Positions 48,571-58,250 of a DNA stretch of 64,000 bases are shown one piece after another; within the stretch, counting starts at the first letter, position 1; the number at the start of each line of letters is the position of its first letter. Made by a program: the position numbers and the translations under genes. The stretch is from NCBI GenBank assembly GCA_029953675.1, contig JAMWBK010000006.1, positions 2,232,001 to 2,296,000 on the forward strand, in the 5' to 3' direction. The stretch comes from Rhodosorus marinus (lineage: Eukaryota; Rhodophyta; Stylonematophyceae; Stylonematales; Stylonemataceae). The notes under the pieces are model-generated. The model had not been told where the DNA came from and did no database searches. It was given only the letters and a program-made list of their open reading frames with translations.

Positions 48571-48632
48571 CAGAATCGAACTGAGGTTTTCACGGCCACA
48601 ACGTGAGGTCCTAACCACTAGACGAAGTACGC
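48561..48632 (-). tRNA. tRNA-His (GTG)
   Basis: A 72-nt cloverleaf with no intron: acceptor GCGTACT/AGTACGC, D arm GTCT/GGAC with loop AGTGGTTA, anticodon stem TCACG/CGTGA with loop TTGTGGC (anticodon GTG), and T arm CTCAG/CTGAG with TTCGATT. The discriminator is A and CCA is not encoded. The base before the 5' end (48633) reads G on this strand, so the His-specific G-1 may be genomically encoded, though eukaryotes normally add it with Thg1. Confidence 0.93.
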
Positions 48633-48639
48633 CGAAATT

Positions 48640-49318
48640 GGAGGGCAAGTTTTTGCATTTATGTAGACAATTTTCAATTTTCAGTACTTCGATGAACTGA
48701 TGAAGGTACTAAATATAGAAGGTTGGGTTCCTTTCATTGCAGCGAGCTCGTTTTTAGCCTGAAATGTGTGATTGAAAGCAACTGTTATTGAGAGTTTCAC
48801 AATTCTGGTTTAGCGTTGGTACTCTTGAAAGTGCTGTTCGCTAGGGCATTCCCTTGCTTTGATACTAGGATCTTATAGTTTAGAATTGTCAATGATCTTG
48901 ACATGTTGCGTTGATCTTGTTGAGATGGTTTCTGATTGTTTGTGAAAATATGCGAAGAACCCGGGGCAAGGAGATGAGAAGAAGCATAAATTCTTGCTGC
49001 CATGAGAGCGGCCCACCACACAGTTCTAATCGTGCCGTTCGTTTTCTTTATCCTAGAGAAACTTGTTTCTATTGTGACGTTCTCCCAACTGAAGGACCTC
49101 AAGAAAAAGCAGATTAGGTGAATTGAAAAAGTAGAGGATGGCTCCATAGACGAATGTGGGCGGGACCAATTTCGCCATTGACTGATTGATGTAGCGCACA
49201 AGTGCAGCGAGTTGTGTTGCCAAGTACGTTGCTCGAGCGTACTCGCCTTGGCTATCTAGCTGGAGTCGTAGAGATTATCGAGCAACTTTTTCACGTTGTT
49301 CAACTGTCACGGGAGCAA
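48640..49318. other. intergenic region, unclear minus-strand frame
   Basis: A 134-codon minus-strand frame (48797-49201) has no recognisable domain or splice support. Nothing else noticed. Confidence 0.35.
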
Positions 49319-50126
49319 TCACGAGTCAGATGCATGGGCGTGAAAGCTTCCTATGAGGGTCTTGGGAAGATCACCTACATCTTTGTCAGTTGCTGTTTTT
49401 CGATCTTCCCGTTGCTCCCAATCCTCGAGGCTTCGCGTGTTGTGGCCCGTTGGCGGAAAGATAGTTACGCCCTCCGGTACGCACACATGTGAAGCTCCAG
49501 TGAGTTTGCAAATATCATCAATAACTGAAGTCTCAACGAACTATTCATGGGAGCGCAAGCATGAGTTCATTAGCAGGTTGCAAAACGGTCCGTCTACAGG
49601 ACTTCTGCTCCAAAAAGGCAAGCGGCACGATGGTATTCCGGCCGTGCTTACTTCCAAAGAGCCACCCTCCGGAAAGTTCTCGGCCTCTAACATCCCACTA
49701 AATCTAATAGCGTCCTCCTTCCCCTCGAACGTTACTATTACGTCAGTATCGTCACCGAGCTGATACGCGCAAATCACAAGAGAATGAAACTGTGGTTGAG
49801 ACGTTCGCATCCAGTACCAGAAGCCACCCAAGCTGACTTACCGCAATGCTGTAAATACCCTCCGCGTCCCCTTGTTTGTAAATCAACGCGATCACGCGCG
49901 TCAGACCACGCCAGTCACCAACTGCAAATTCTTTATCGTGGCTAGGATTAAATTTCTCGTTAAAACCTTTCATCAAGTCATTTAGTTCACCATCACTTGC
50001 CGCTACTCTAACATCTTTCCGAACATACGCTCGCTGTCTCTTCAACCCGCAGCCCCCGACGAGCTCGGGCGTGACACCCGTGCCAAGCTTCAATCCAAAC
50101 GGAGACACAAATGTATACATCCTCAA
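49319..50126 (-). CDS. DUF3110 family protein (cyanobacteria/plastid lineage)
   Basis: Three exons, 50126-49842, 49789-49652 and 49540-49319, give 214 residues. The domain reads IALIYKQGDAEGIYSIAF, then HSLVICAYQLGDDTDVIVTF, EGKEDAIRFSGMLEAENFPE, ETSVIDDICKLTGASHVCVP and EGVTIFPPTGHN. This is the DUF3110 pattern of cyanobacteria and algal/plant plastids: a small alpha/beta domain with E(G)I-S(I/L), the DAxxFxxxLEAxxFPxP helix and a final xxVPEGxxxxPP motif. About 90 residues precede it with a basic leader (FGLKLGTGVTPELVGGCG, LKRQRAYVRK) suited to plastid import. Function is unknown. Confidence 0.75.
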
Positions 50127-50690
50127 AACTGCAAACCACCTAGCTAGCTACCTCCTTCAGTCACTGCTCAGGCCGCAAACTCAGCAGACCTAGCTGCCAT
50201 CAGCCAACTGCTTTCTAGAATCCAAAATGCTTCCTCCCCTCTTCACCGCTCCCCGCAATCAAACCCGGCTCTCCACCAGAGATAGAGTCAGAAAAGGAAG
50301 TGGCCCTCATCAGCAGCCGAAATGGAATTCCAGTCAACATCGGGATTGAACGTGGTGCGCATGTCAAAATCGGAAAAGGCCCAGTGCCGATGATGATCCA
50401 AAAAGTCTAGTTTGTTCCGTTGTTGTGGAATCATCACCACAGCGTAGAAGGCTGCGGGATTGATTTGGGATCCTCAGGCGATCGATATGTTGTTGAGCCC
50501 TTTTTTCCTAACGTGGCGGGATGGGGAGTCTTCTACCTGAGCAGTCCCCTTTTTGCGTACCATTTTTCGCTTCGACCTTTCCTATTTTGCAGCAGTCTAG
50601 CTCAAACCAATACAATCTAGCCCGAATGAACTATCAGTAAGATTTTACTTCGGTTTGCCTTCTCCTGTTTAAAAGGACAACACGGTGCGG

Positions 50691-50724
50691 GGATTAGCTG
50701 GGGAACTGGGACCCCAGCTAATCC
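50691..50724. repeat. short hairpin (13-bp stem, 8-nt loop)
   Basis: ggattagctgggg at 50691-50703 and its exact complement ccccagctaatcc at 50712-50724. Confidence 0.8.
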
Positions 50725-51097
50725 GGTGCTCCGCCTCAGATCATACTAAGAGCTGCATACTAGGCGTACTCTCACGGGCACCGAATTCTGTACAAGAGCT
50801 TGCTGTTCTCACCGCAAAACTCCGCTGCGTCCTCCACTCCAACAACCCTCGACTCGAGCGCCTTGGATAGTATTCCGGCGTTACGAGCACCCTTCCCGGA
50901 CCCAGAAAAATGGTTAGAAGCAGGAATGACTTTCTACCAAGCTAAAACTTAATAAGTCGAGGATGGCCAACCGGTTTCGAGCAAAAAATGGTGTTTGAAG
51001 CACGTGGCTGTAGATTCATGGTTGCTGTAGCCAAGCTGCGGTATTGGTAGTCATTGGACCCAGTTCTCCGAATAGCAGTAGAAACTCGCGAGGTTGA

Positions 51098-51338
51098 TTC
51101 AGGTACTCAAGCAGCATCTGTCCAAGACTCACCCTCCTGATAGCAGAGAAACTCGTGTCTGAAAGCTTTTCCCGCTGGGGTTACCAACCCTACGGCCGTC
51201 GCTCCCGCACATGCCGCTCCTTATCCAATCTAATGTTCCTATTTTGTCGGTGCTGAGCACCTTCTCGTCGACGACTCTCGCGAGTATTTCTGCTATCAGG
51301 AGGGTGAGTCTTGGACAGATGCTGTTTGGATACCTGAA
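51098..51338. repeat. 58-bp inverted repeat with 125-nt spacer
   Basis: Arms 51098-51155 and 51281-51338 are reverse complements with about five mismatches. The 35-nt centre of the arm (from cagcatctgtccaagactca onward) is perfect. The layout suits a small foldback element or an MITE-like unit. Confidence 0.8.
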
Positions 51339-51503
51339 GCAACCTTCCCAACCGACTCTTGGTCTCGACGCCGACTCTACCACTATTTGAATTAACCTAC
51401 GTCTTGTAAGGTTGTGTTGTTTCTTCGTCAACCTTCTATCTCTTTCTTTGCTCCCGCTCACTTTCGTTCTCTATTTCTTCTTTGAGTATGCTCTAGCTCG
51501 GAG

Positions 51504-51546
51504 ATCGGAAGAAGCCCTGCAGTTCTAGCTGCAGGCTTCTTCCGAT
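51504..51546. repeat. short hairpin (18-bp stem with one bulge)
   Basis: atcggaagaagccctgcag at 51504-51522, loop ttctag, then ctgcaggcttcttccgat at 51529-51546. One C is bulged. Confidence 0.8.
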
Positions 51547-52235
51547 TTCCATCTATCCTCAGTGCTTCTTTTCTCTGCTGAAGGTCGCCTTGGCCGTTGT
51601 CTCAGACCGTACCTAAGTAAAGACAGCCTGGTTCAAGAGTCTCAACAATATCAATTCAATGTGAACTCCAAATTGGATTTCAGTGAACATTCGCCTCTGT
51701 TGGGAAGGCTACTGCTCGTTGTTACGGTCGAGAGGCGTTGATCGAAGGAGGTTTCCCGTTGTTGGTATGTTAGAATCATCATCTATGTGGGAGTAGAGTT
51801 GTTTGTATTCGGAAGATATAGTGTGTGAGGCGGAGAAATGTGAGATCTGTGGAACACCATGGTACAGCGGGATCCGATAGGGTAGTCATTGTTTCGCGTT
51901 TACTGCGCAATTCCAGGAACCGCAATGAGGGAATTCTGAATCTTAAAGAGGCCCTTCGTCGTTTGTTTTATGGTCTAAAGAGGTTTGCTCCAATGAACAT
52001 AGAACCCGGTTTACCGACAGAGTCGGAATGCAACGTAGAACAAGCCCCTCGAAAGCTAACCGCGTTCTCACCAGTTCCATCTCGTGACCATACAGATCAA
52101 AAAGCAACCCAGCAAACCTAGATGACGCGCTGCGGCGCATCAAAATGGTTAATCATGCACACCCCAAAAACCCTCTTTCCATGCAATATTTAGTAAGGCG
52201 ACGGAAACCAAAACTATGCATTTCCTGCTTGTTTT

Positions 52236-52245
52236 CTATATATAG
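52236..52245 (+). promoter_or_regulatory. TATA-like element of the 5S rRNA gene
   Basis: ctatatatag lies 26-35 nt before the 5S start. A TATA box at about -28 is typical of plant-type 5S genes. Confidence 0.55.
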
Positions 52246-52270
52246 AATTTAAAATTTCCCACACGTCACA

Positions 52271-52388
52271 GTTACGTTCATACCTCTCGAACATGCACCC
52301 GATCCTATCTCAAATTCGGAAGTTAAGCTCGAACGGGCCTGGAGAGCACTGAGGTCAGGGATGACTCGGGAACGCCAGGTGACGTACC
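52271..52388 (+). rRNA. 5S ribosomal RNA
   Basis: 118 nt with the eukaryotic 5S pattern: catacctctcgaacatgcac, ccgatcctatctca, the box A/internal control region cggaagttaagctcgaacgg, gcctgg, then gatgactcgggaacgccagg. Terminal ACGT/ACGT pairing closes helix I. A T-rich terminator follows at 52389. It is a single copy here, not a tandem array. Confidence 0.92.
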
Positions 52389-52404
52389 TTTTTCACTTTT
52401 TTGC
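52389..52404 (+). terminator. Pol III terminator of 5S rRNA
   Basis: Two T runs (tttttc and tttttt) directly after the 5S 3' end. Confidence 0.7.
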
Positions 52405-52876
52405 TCAAATTTTTTTTTGTTCTGCATTCCAGCACGACGATCGGAAGTAAGTTCGTAGAACTGTGCGAGATCACTTCATGCACCTCAGTCTGGACAGAGT
52501 CGACTCGTGCTTGACAGTGTGCGGTTTTGGCCTGTTGCTTATGGTGACTGTTCATCTGGATGAGTGGAACTCTTTGATGAACACTGGGAAAGGGTAATTG
52601 ATAAAAGGCGGTTAGAAATTCTCTCAGAGGGGCCTGCTTTGCATGTCCTGCTCGAGGAGAGGAGGAGGGCGGACGTCGAAGATTTTTGATCCGAGATTCG
52701 CTCATGGCGATTCGATTATAGTCTTCTTAGTTGGACGGGAGCCGAACATGAATCGATGAGCCATGGTTGTTTTACGAATCAGCGAGCGTTGAGGCTTTCT
52801 CCAAGAATGAGTTTCTAGCAGGCTGATTTTGAGCTTGTGGTTAGACTAGAAAGGTGTGGAGGAGAAAGTGAAAGAC

Positions 52877-54864
52877 ATGGGAGGATCTTCTCGAAACTTG
52901 AAAGCAGAGAATGCGCATAAAGATGGAAGTGGTAGAACAAGATCTGAACGTCTGTCCAACGCCCATCCCGTAGTATATAGTGAGCTGGTTGACTCTCTCG
53001 CTGCAGATGAAGGCCATTGGTGTATGTTTTTACGGGATGGCGTAGAAGGAGACGTCAAGTTTGGGAAAACCATTAGGCGTTCGGAGTATGGAAGAGTTCC
53101 TCTCGGACCTGTCGTGGTGGAGGAGCAGGAGGAATTGCTAATGACATGGATTGAAACCAAGCTGGATATCAAACTGGATCATTCTCAACCTCTCGCGTAC
53201 GCGCTTACTAGTGGAATAGTTTTGAGATTTCTTACAAATGGCGAAGCGTGGGTTCCCTCCGCAACTCTCGAGGGACCATGGGAAGGGAACGACTCTGCTG
53301 AGACGCGCCTGGACAGGCGGGAGTTACGGAGGCTTAGGAGGCAGGAACGCAAGGACGGAGTAAAAGTGAAAGGGAGCAAAGCGTTTCTTCGATCTATGGG
53401 AGTCTGGGAAGAAAGGAGAATACCCCTTCCGTACTCCTACTACACCTGCGTAAGGGGGATCTCTCTGTTCCTTCAGCACCTGCGCAATATCGGCATGGAT
53501 TCCAATGAGATGTTCGAATTCGACGATTTACTGTACTATAGAAACATTCCAAAAGTGATGAGATGCATCGCCGCATATGCGAGGAAGACGGACTACGAAA
53601 ATTTTGCCCAAATCGCGAATCAAGTGCCTGGAGCGGTTCTGAATTGGACTCAGGAAGATGAACCCAATGAGAGATGGGAGAATGACCGAATGCTTTCAGA
53701 TCTCGTCTTGGCGTTCAAGAAGGCGTCCACGAAGAAGCGCCTGAGTGTTTTGGTAGCCGGGGCAATGGGCAGCGGTAAAAGCGCGACCATTGAGACCATT
53801 ATGGGAAGAAGGTCAATGGCCCATCGACACAAGCTCAACTTGATTACTGAGGATTACCACTTCACTCCCGAAGAGATTCTAGAAAGAAAAAAAAAGCGCG
53901 ATCTTATGAGCGATCCGCTCCTGAGGTTTAAATTGGATGCTGGAAAAAACCCCAACGCGGAAGTATCCAAAATTTATACGAAAATGCATGGAATCGCAGT
54001 CTCAATTACCGAAGTTCCCGGTATGGAAGAGTACATTGCAGGGTCAGCCGATGGGAACTGTCTTATACGTGCACGAGCGGGAGATTTTGAGGGCGTGCGG
54101 AAGTCAATTGCTCATGACAGGTTCGAGCCCTGGATGTCCTACTTTGATCCTAAGAGGTGGCCCTGATTCCGTTTGGGATCTGAACTCTCCGTTTCCCCTC
54201 ACAGGTACGACCTAGTCCTTGTTGTTGACCGAATAGATGACTACAACCCAAATCGTACTTTAACAGCGTGTAGAAGTCTTTCCGCATTATTTGGGCCGCG
54301 AGTCTTTGACTACTGTTTGTTCATCTTTACGCACGGATCTTCTCTCCCGCCTGCGGATTTGACGTACACTGAGCACCGATCACGCTGCGTGCAAGCCTCC
54401 CTGGAGGTTGCGAACAAGGTATGTTGACTGCACGCAATCACTTTGAGTAAATCAACCCCAGCGCGTAGTAGCGGAGGACTGATGCTTCTGGAGCTTGCTC
54501 TGGAAAATCAGTTTGCTGCAGGTGCAGGTGGTCAATTGTTTCCATCTGCAGTAATCGAAAACAGCAAGTCCTGCCCACAGGACAGTAAGACCGGAAGCCC
54601 GATCCTGCCGGACGGATCAGACTTCCTCCCCCGCCTTCATCGAGCTATGGAGACAGTCCTGCTCTCTCAGCACGGATTGCCTTCGCTCGTGCCCGTAAGC
54701 ACTTCAAAAATACGTTCTCCTGCTGGCGATGGTTTCGCGAAGGCCTCTTCTCACCGACCCTTGCTGTTGTGCCTGTCAACAAATGTCAGAAACGAAAACG
54801 ACCTTGGTGGGAGTCTTGGGTTCTCGGGGGCGTGGCGTTGTGGATAGTTACCTTTGGGCTCTAA
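52877..54864 (+). CDS. calponin-homology domain fused to TOC34/159-type GTPase with C-terminal anchor
   Basis: Exons 52877-54156, 54205-54418, 54512-54694 and 54790-54864 give 583 residues; all introns are GT-AG. Residues about 80-240 resemble a calponin homology domain: EELLMTWIETKLDI, ALTSGIVLRFLTNG, YYTCVRGISLFLQHLRNIGM, MFEFDDLLYYRNIPKVMRCI, AAYARK. From about 285 comes a GTPase of the TOC34/Toc159 (AIG1/septin-like) class. It has P loop VLVAGAMGSGKSATIETI, switch II VSITEVPGM (EVPG in place of DTPG), then LVVDRIDDYN, SALFGPRVFDYCLFIFTHGS, LPPADLTYTEHRSRC, and G5 VIENSKSC followed by LPDG. The C terminus is basic KRKR followed by one membrane segment, WVLGGVALWIVTFGL, as in Toc34. It is probably an outer-envelope import receptor or anchor. 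I know of no CH-TOC fusion. Confidence 0.75.
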
Positions 54865-56231
54865 GCCCCCCAAAATTCTTGCCTCACTAATCTTACTGTA
54901 CAGAAACAGGATTGAACAGAAGGAAATTCGAATACTGAACGCATTCGCTACCTTTCTTGCCAATACTCACCCTATTCAACTCACGTGCAGGAGAGAATCT
55001 GTTCGACTTCCATACGTGTAGAGTCTCCAAGCAGAGGCTCTGCCTTCAGGCAATCAGGGTCAACTTAGGCCCTCCCCTTGCCAAAACACCTCGCCAGTTC
55101 AAGGAGCCTTTGGGAAGAGCGAGCGATCAAGGGGCTCCTCCGGGTTGGACTCCCGTCCCTTTCCGTGCTTAGTGGCTCCTAAAAACCTTCCCTCGTCCAG
55201 CCGTTCCGCATAGACTTGGAGAACAGAAAAACAGCAGAGGATAGATACTCGCGCGGTCTTGTACTGAAATGGAGTTCTCCTGTGCTTCGTCTCTACCTGG
55301 CTTTCAAACCTCGGCACTCTACAGACCTCCGAAGTCCAGTGCTGAGAAATATCTTCGGCTCCGATCAAGATTAGTCTACTGCGTTAAAAGGTGGGAGTGG
55401 GGTTCATGTGCAAGAATTTTAAGTTCAGACGCATGTCAAGCATCCGCAAACGCGGAAAGGGCCTCCATATCCAGGCCCACGAACACCCAGCGTGCTTCCG
55501 TTCCGCACCCGTGCTTTGCCCTTGAAGACTTTAGTGTCAGCACGAAAAAGATTGATTCAATCAAAAATATTTGACTGAATTCAATCGACAAAATGAGCGG
55601 GGGGTTGTTGCCTACAAGAGCGGGAACAGGACAGACGACACTCTCGGACTCTTAGCATCGTTTCTGGAGTTCGTGAAGGACTCTTTAGGCTTGTTGCTCT
55701 TCTGTTCGCTTCATTTGTTCGGAAAAATGTCACGGAAAACTCGTCGAACTAAACGGCCAGGCCATTCTCCCGATGCTTGATGCACACGGTGGGTTGGGAG
55801 GCCGGGAGATCTCCCGATTACCGCGTGGACGTGTAGATACTTTGGGTGCATACCCTCGAGTCTGCTTCACTACGCAGCTCCCCGCAATGAATACTCCTGA
55901 TGTACCAATTGAAGCGAGTAGTGTGTTTTCTGATACTCGTGCCGTGTGAAAGTCCGTCATCGATTTCGCAGGGGAGTCTGTTCATCACCTGGCTTAGCCA
56001 ACAATCCAGCAAGCATCATAGAGGGAATTGTAACGGAGGGTTCGGTAAGGTCTGGAGCAGATTTTCCAGCCTAAGGCAGGACGTGGATCAAAATCTGGTC
56101 TGGGTCTATGGTTTTCAGACTACTTACTGGGAACTGGTCTTGGGGATACACTTGACTGAGCTGGGGTGCGAGCCGTACTGGTCTTGCTACAGGGCAACAT
56201 TCCCTGCGTTTGGTTTTCCTTTTTTAATACA
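54865..56231. other. intergenic region or 5' exons of the CENPC-motif gene
   Basis: No certain gene. The window 55690-55950 keeps one frame open for 86 codons after a good acceptor (ctttag), reading KCHGKLVELNGQAILPML. Near 56100 another frame reads VYGFQTTYWE. These could be upstream exons of the next gene, but joins are not resolved. Confidence 0.35.
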
Positions 56232-57530
56232 ATGAGTCGGAGGGAAGTGCAGACTTTGAGAGCTGGTTCTCGCAATTTGCTGGCACCAGACGTGCCTGAA
56301 GATTGCCGTTCTGAAACGTTCCAGAGAAGCAAGCGAAGCGGTCGTCTGTGCATGCCTGTGCTCCAGTTCTGGAGAAATGAAACTGTTGAAAGGTCCCTAG
56401 TTGGAGTGATTGGGGTAACACGGCCTGGAACTCAAGATTTTAATAGCGATGAGCTAAAGAGAATACGAAACAGTGGTGAACTAGAACACTCAAGTAAAAG
56501 CTCTCTGACGCCAGTTGGCTCAGCTGGTAGGAAACATGAACGTGAGACGGCATCAGTTACTGGGAGGGTGCGGTCAGGTGAGATTGAGGTGGGAAGCCCA
56601 GCACATCAGAGCAAGCTTGGGGCCAAATCTGCAGAGGAGAGTGGATTGACCGGTTCTGGTATTGACCGTAGAAAAGAATCAATTGGATGGAGATCACATC
56701 GCCGCGAACCGACATCCGAGCATTCCGATCAGAGACGGCATGTGACCAAAAGACGGAGGCGAGGGGTGGGACGAATAGCAGCGACTGAGGGAGAAGGCCC
56801 AAGCGACCTGGATCAATTCAGACGCGGCCGGTTTCTGCGAAAGCGAAATAGAATAGCCCCTCCCGTGGCCTCCACAAGCAACCGAACAGAAAGCCAGACG
56901 TCCGTGACAAGGCTCAAACCCGGAAGTCCTGAGCAAATTCCGCCTAATTTCACACCTCGAAACCAATACCGGAGGCCTTTCAATGGACACGAGAATGATC
57001 TGCATCTCCGCCACGGAATGGTTAGCCTGACCCCGACTACGTCCTCACTAACCTTGCGAACTCCAGAATCTGATAACAATCGATGCATGAAGCGATCGGA
57101 GGACAATGCTGCAGTAATCATCGGCCCTCCGTCTGTGCTGGATGCCACACCGCCCAGCGTATTAATTGAAACATGCAAAGATGGAAGCGATGAAAAGAAT
57201 GACTTGGCTGGAGAGGAACCTGTAACAATAGGCCCTCCTCCAGCCCTTGATGTCAGGCCCATATTTGTTTCTGTTCAGACGGTGAAGCAAACCGACAGAC
57301 TGGCGCATAGCCACACGTCAAAGGGTTGTGTCCCGGAGCCCGAAGCTGAACGAGGCAGGCGATCGATTATCCGCGACAGGCTAAGAATCCTCTTCGAACA
57401 TGTCAAGTCTGCTGTTCGCCGACACCCAAACTCGAATCTACTCATTGAAACCAGTCGCTCTCCGAATTGCAATCACGGCGGAAACGTACCAGGTGAGATC
57501 TCTGAGAGCGATGAGGAAAGCTTCAGATGA
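56232..57530 (+). CDS. CENPC-motif protein (CENP-C or KNL2/M18BP1-like centromere protein)
   Basis: The frame is open from ATG 56232 to TGA 57530 (432 residues). An acceptor at about 56166 suggests more exons upstream. Near residues 27-52 is ETFQRSKRSGRLCMPVLQFW followed by RNETVE. RSGRxxxPxLxFWRNE is the CENPC motif that binds the CENP-A nucleosome. The variant with SGR and FWRNE looks closer to the CENPC-k motif of plant KNL2 than to canonical CENP-C. The rest is hydrophilic, Arg/Ser-rich and apparently disordered. It has two repeats of IGPPSVLDATPPSV / IGPPPALDVRPIFV about 35 residues apart. No cupin domain of the CENP-C kind was found. Assignment rests on one motif, so it is tentative. 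Confidence 0.55.
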   Translation: MSRREVQTLRAGSRNLLAPDVPEDCRSETFQRSKRSGRLCMPVLQFWRNETVERSLVGVIGVTRPGTQDFNSDELKRIRNSGELEHSSKSSLTPVGSAGRKHERETASVTGRVRSGEIEVGSPAHQSKLGAKSAEESGLTGSGIDRRKESIGWRSHRREPTSEHSDQRRHVTKRRRRGVGRIAATEGEGPSDLDQFRRGRFLRKRNRIAPPVASTSNRTESQTSVTRLKPGSPEQIPPNFTPRNQYRRPFNGHENDLHLRHGMVSLTPTTSSLTLRTPESDNNRCMKRSEDNAAVIIGPPSVLDATPPSVLIETCKDGSDEKNDLAGEEPVTIGPPPALDVRPIFVSVQTVKQTDRLAHSHTSKGCVPEPEAERGRRSIIRDRLRILFEHVKSAVRRHPNSNLLIETSRSPNCNHGGNVPGEISESDEESFR

Positions 57531-58086
57531 GACAACCTAGACCCCGGTTCCAGGACGCGTCAGTACTAGTGACCTCTACTGGTTCTATCTTTGAACGGAT
57601 GAACTCTCACCTGAAGGTCAGGCCTACATGCGCCTATTTTAACGTCAAGAATAAAGACGACCCCGACTGAACACTGTTTAATGGAACTGTTTAAACTGTT
57701 CGAAACCTTGTGTTTGAAAGCCTATGGCTCAAGATGTGATCACCAAACGGAGCTACTGGAACAAGCGGCCACAACCCTGGCGTTGATGAGCTACATGCGC
57801 CAAAAAATGGAGCATGTGAACAACGTCACTCGTGTCCTGAGCATGTCAGGCTTTCTAGCTCGGCACCAGGCCGTTGTGGGACACACGCTGCGTTCGCTCC
57901 GGTGTCGAGGACTCTCCTTGGAAATGCAATCTTGCTCGACAAAAGTAGAAGATTCCCGTTCCCCAGGACTGCCTGCTGAGTCTGTGTGAGTCGTTTGAGC
58001 TCCACATCGAACTACTGCGGGCCCGCGCTTGGATGGAGGAGAATCGGTCAATTGCGATACTGGATCCGTGCTCCTCGTTCACATGA
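57527..58086 (+). CDS. small helical protein or 3' part of the CENPC-motif gene
   Basis: An ATG at 57527 overlaps the stop of the preceding frame by 4 nt. Exons about 57527-57614, from an acceptor near 57654, and from about 57950 to 58086 read in phase as MRQPRPRFQDASVLV, then MELFKLFETLCLKAYGSRC, TTLALMSYMRQKMEHVNNV, and DCLLSLCESFELHIELLRAR, ending PCSSFT. Content is helical with several Cys. I do not recognise it. It may instead be spliced to the upstream gene as its C-terminal domain. The exon joins are provisional. Confidence 0.35.
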
Positions 58087-58250
58087 TCAGGGCCACAAAC
58101 AGGGAGGCCAGTATATTGAACGGCCAATCGCAACTATTCAGATGAATTTGTATGCAAATGTGATCTGCTCACGAGAGAGTTACGTTCTGAATCCTCTCGT
58201 GCTGAAGTACGACATACGTCTATCCCGTAGCACTGTCTAGCCGTGCTACT

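Larger units (their letters stand above)
50127..52270. other. intergenic region of 2.1 kb with inverted repeats
   Basis: No supported protein gene. It contains hairpins at 50691-50724 and 51504-51546 and the long inverted repeat at 51098-51338. A plus-strand open frame at 51825-52121 begins at GTG and has no recognisable domain. Confidence 0.5.

Noticed and set aside
48797-49201. 134-codon minus-strand frame considered as copia remnant
   Set aside because: No conserved retroelement motif could be pointed to in any frame.
51500-51520. gagatcggaagaag resembles a common sequencing adapter
   Set aside because: The match stops after about 11 nt and the sequence is the arm of a genuine inverted repeat, so it is not read-through adapter.
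52355-52705. 116-codon minus-strand frame
   Set aside because: It overlaps the 3' end of the 5S rRNA gene and its terminator and has no domain.
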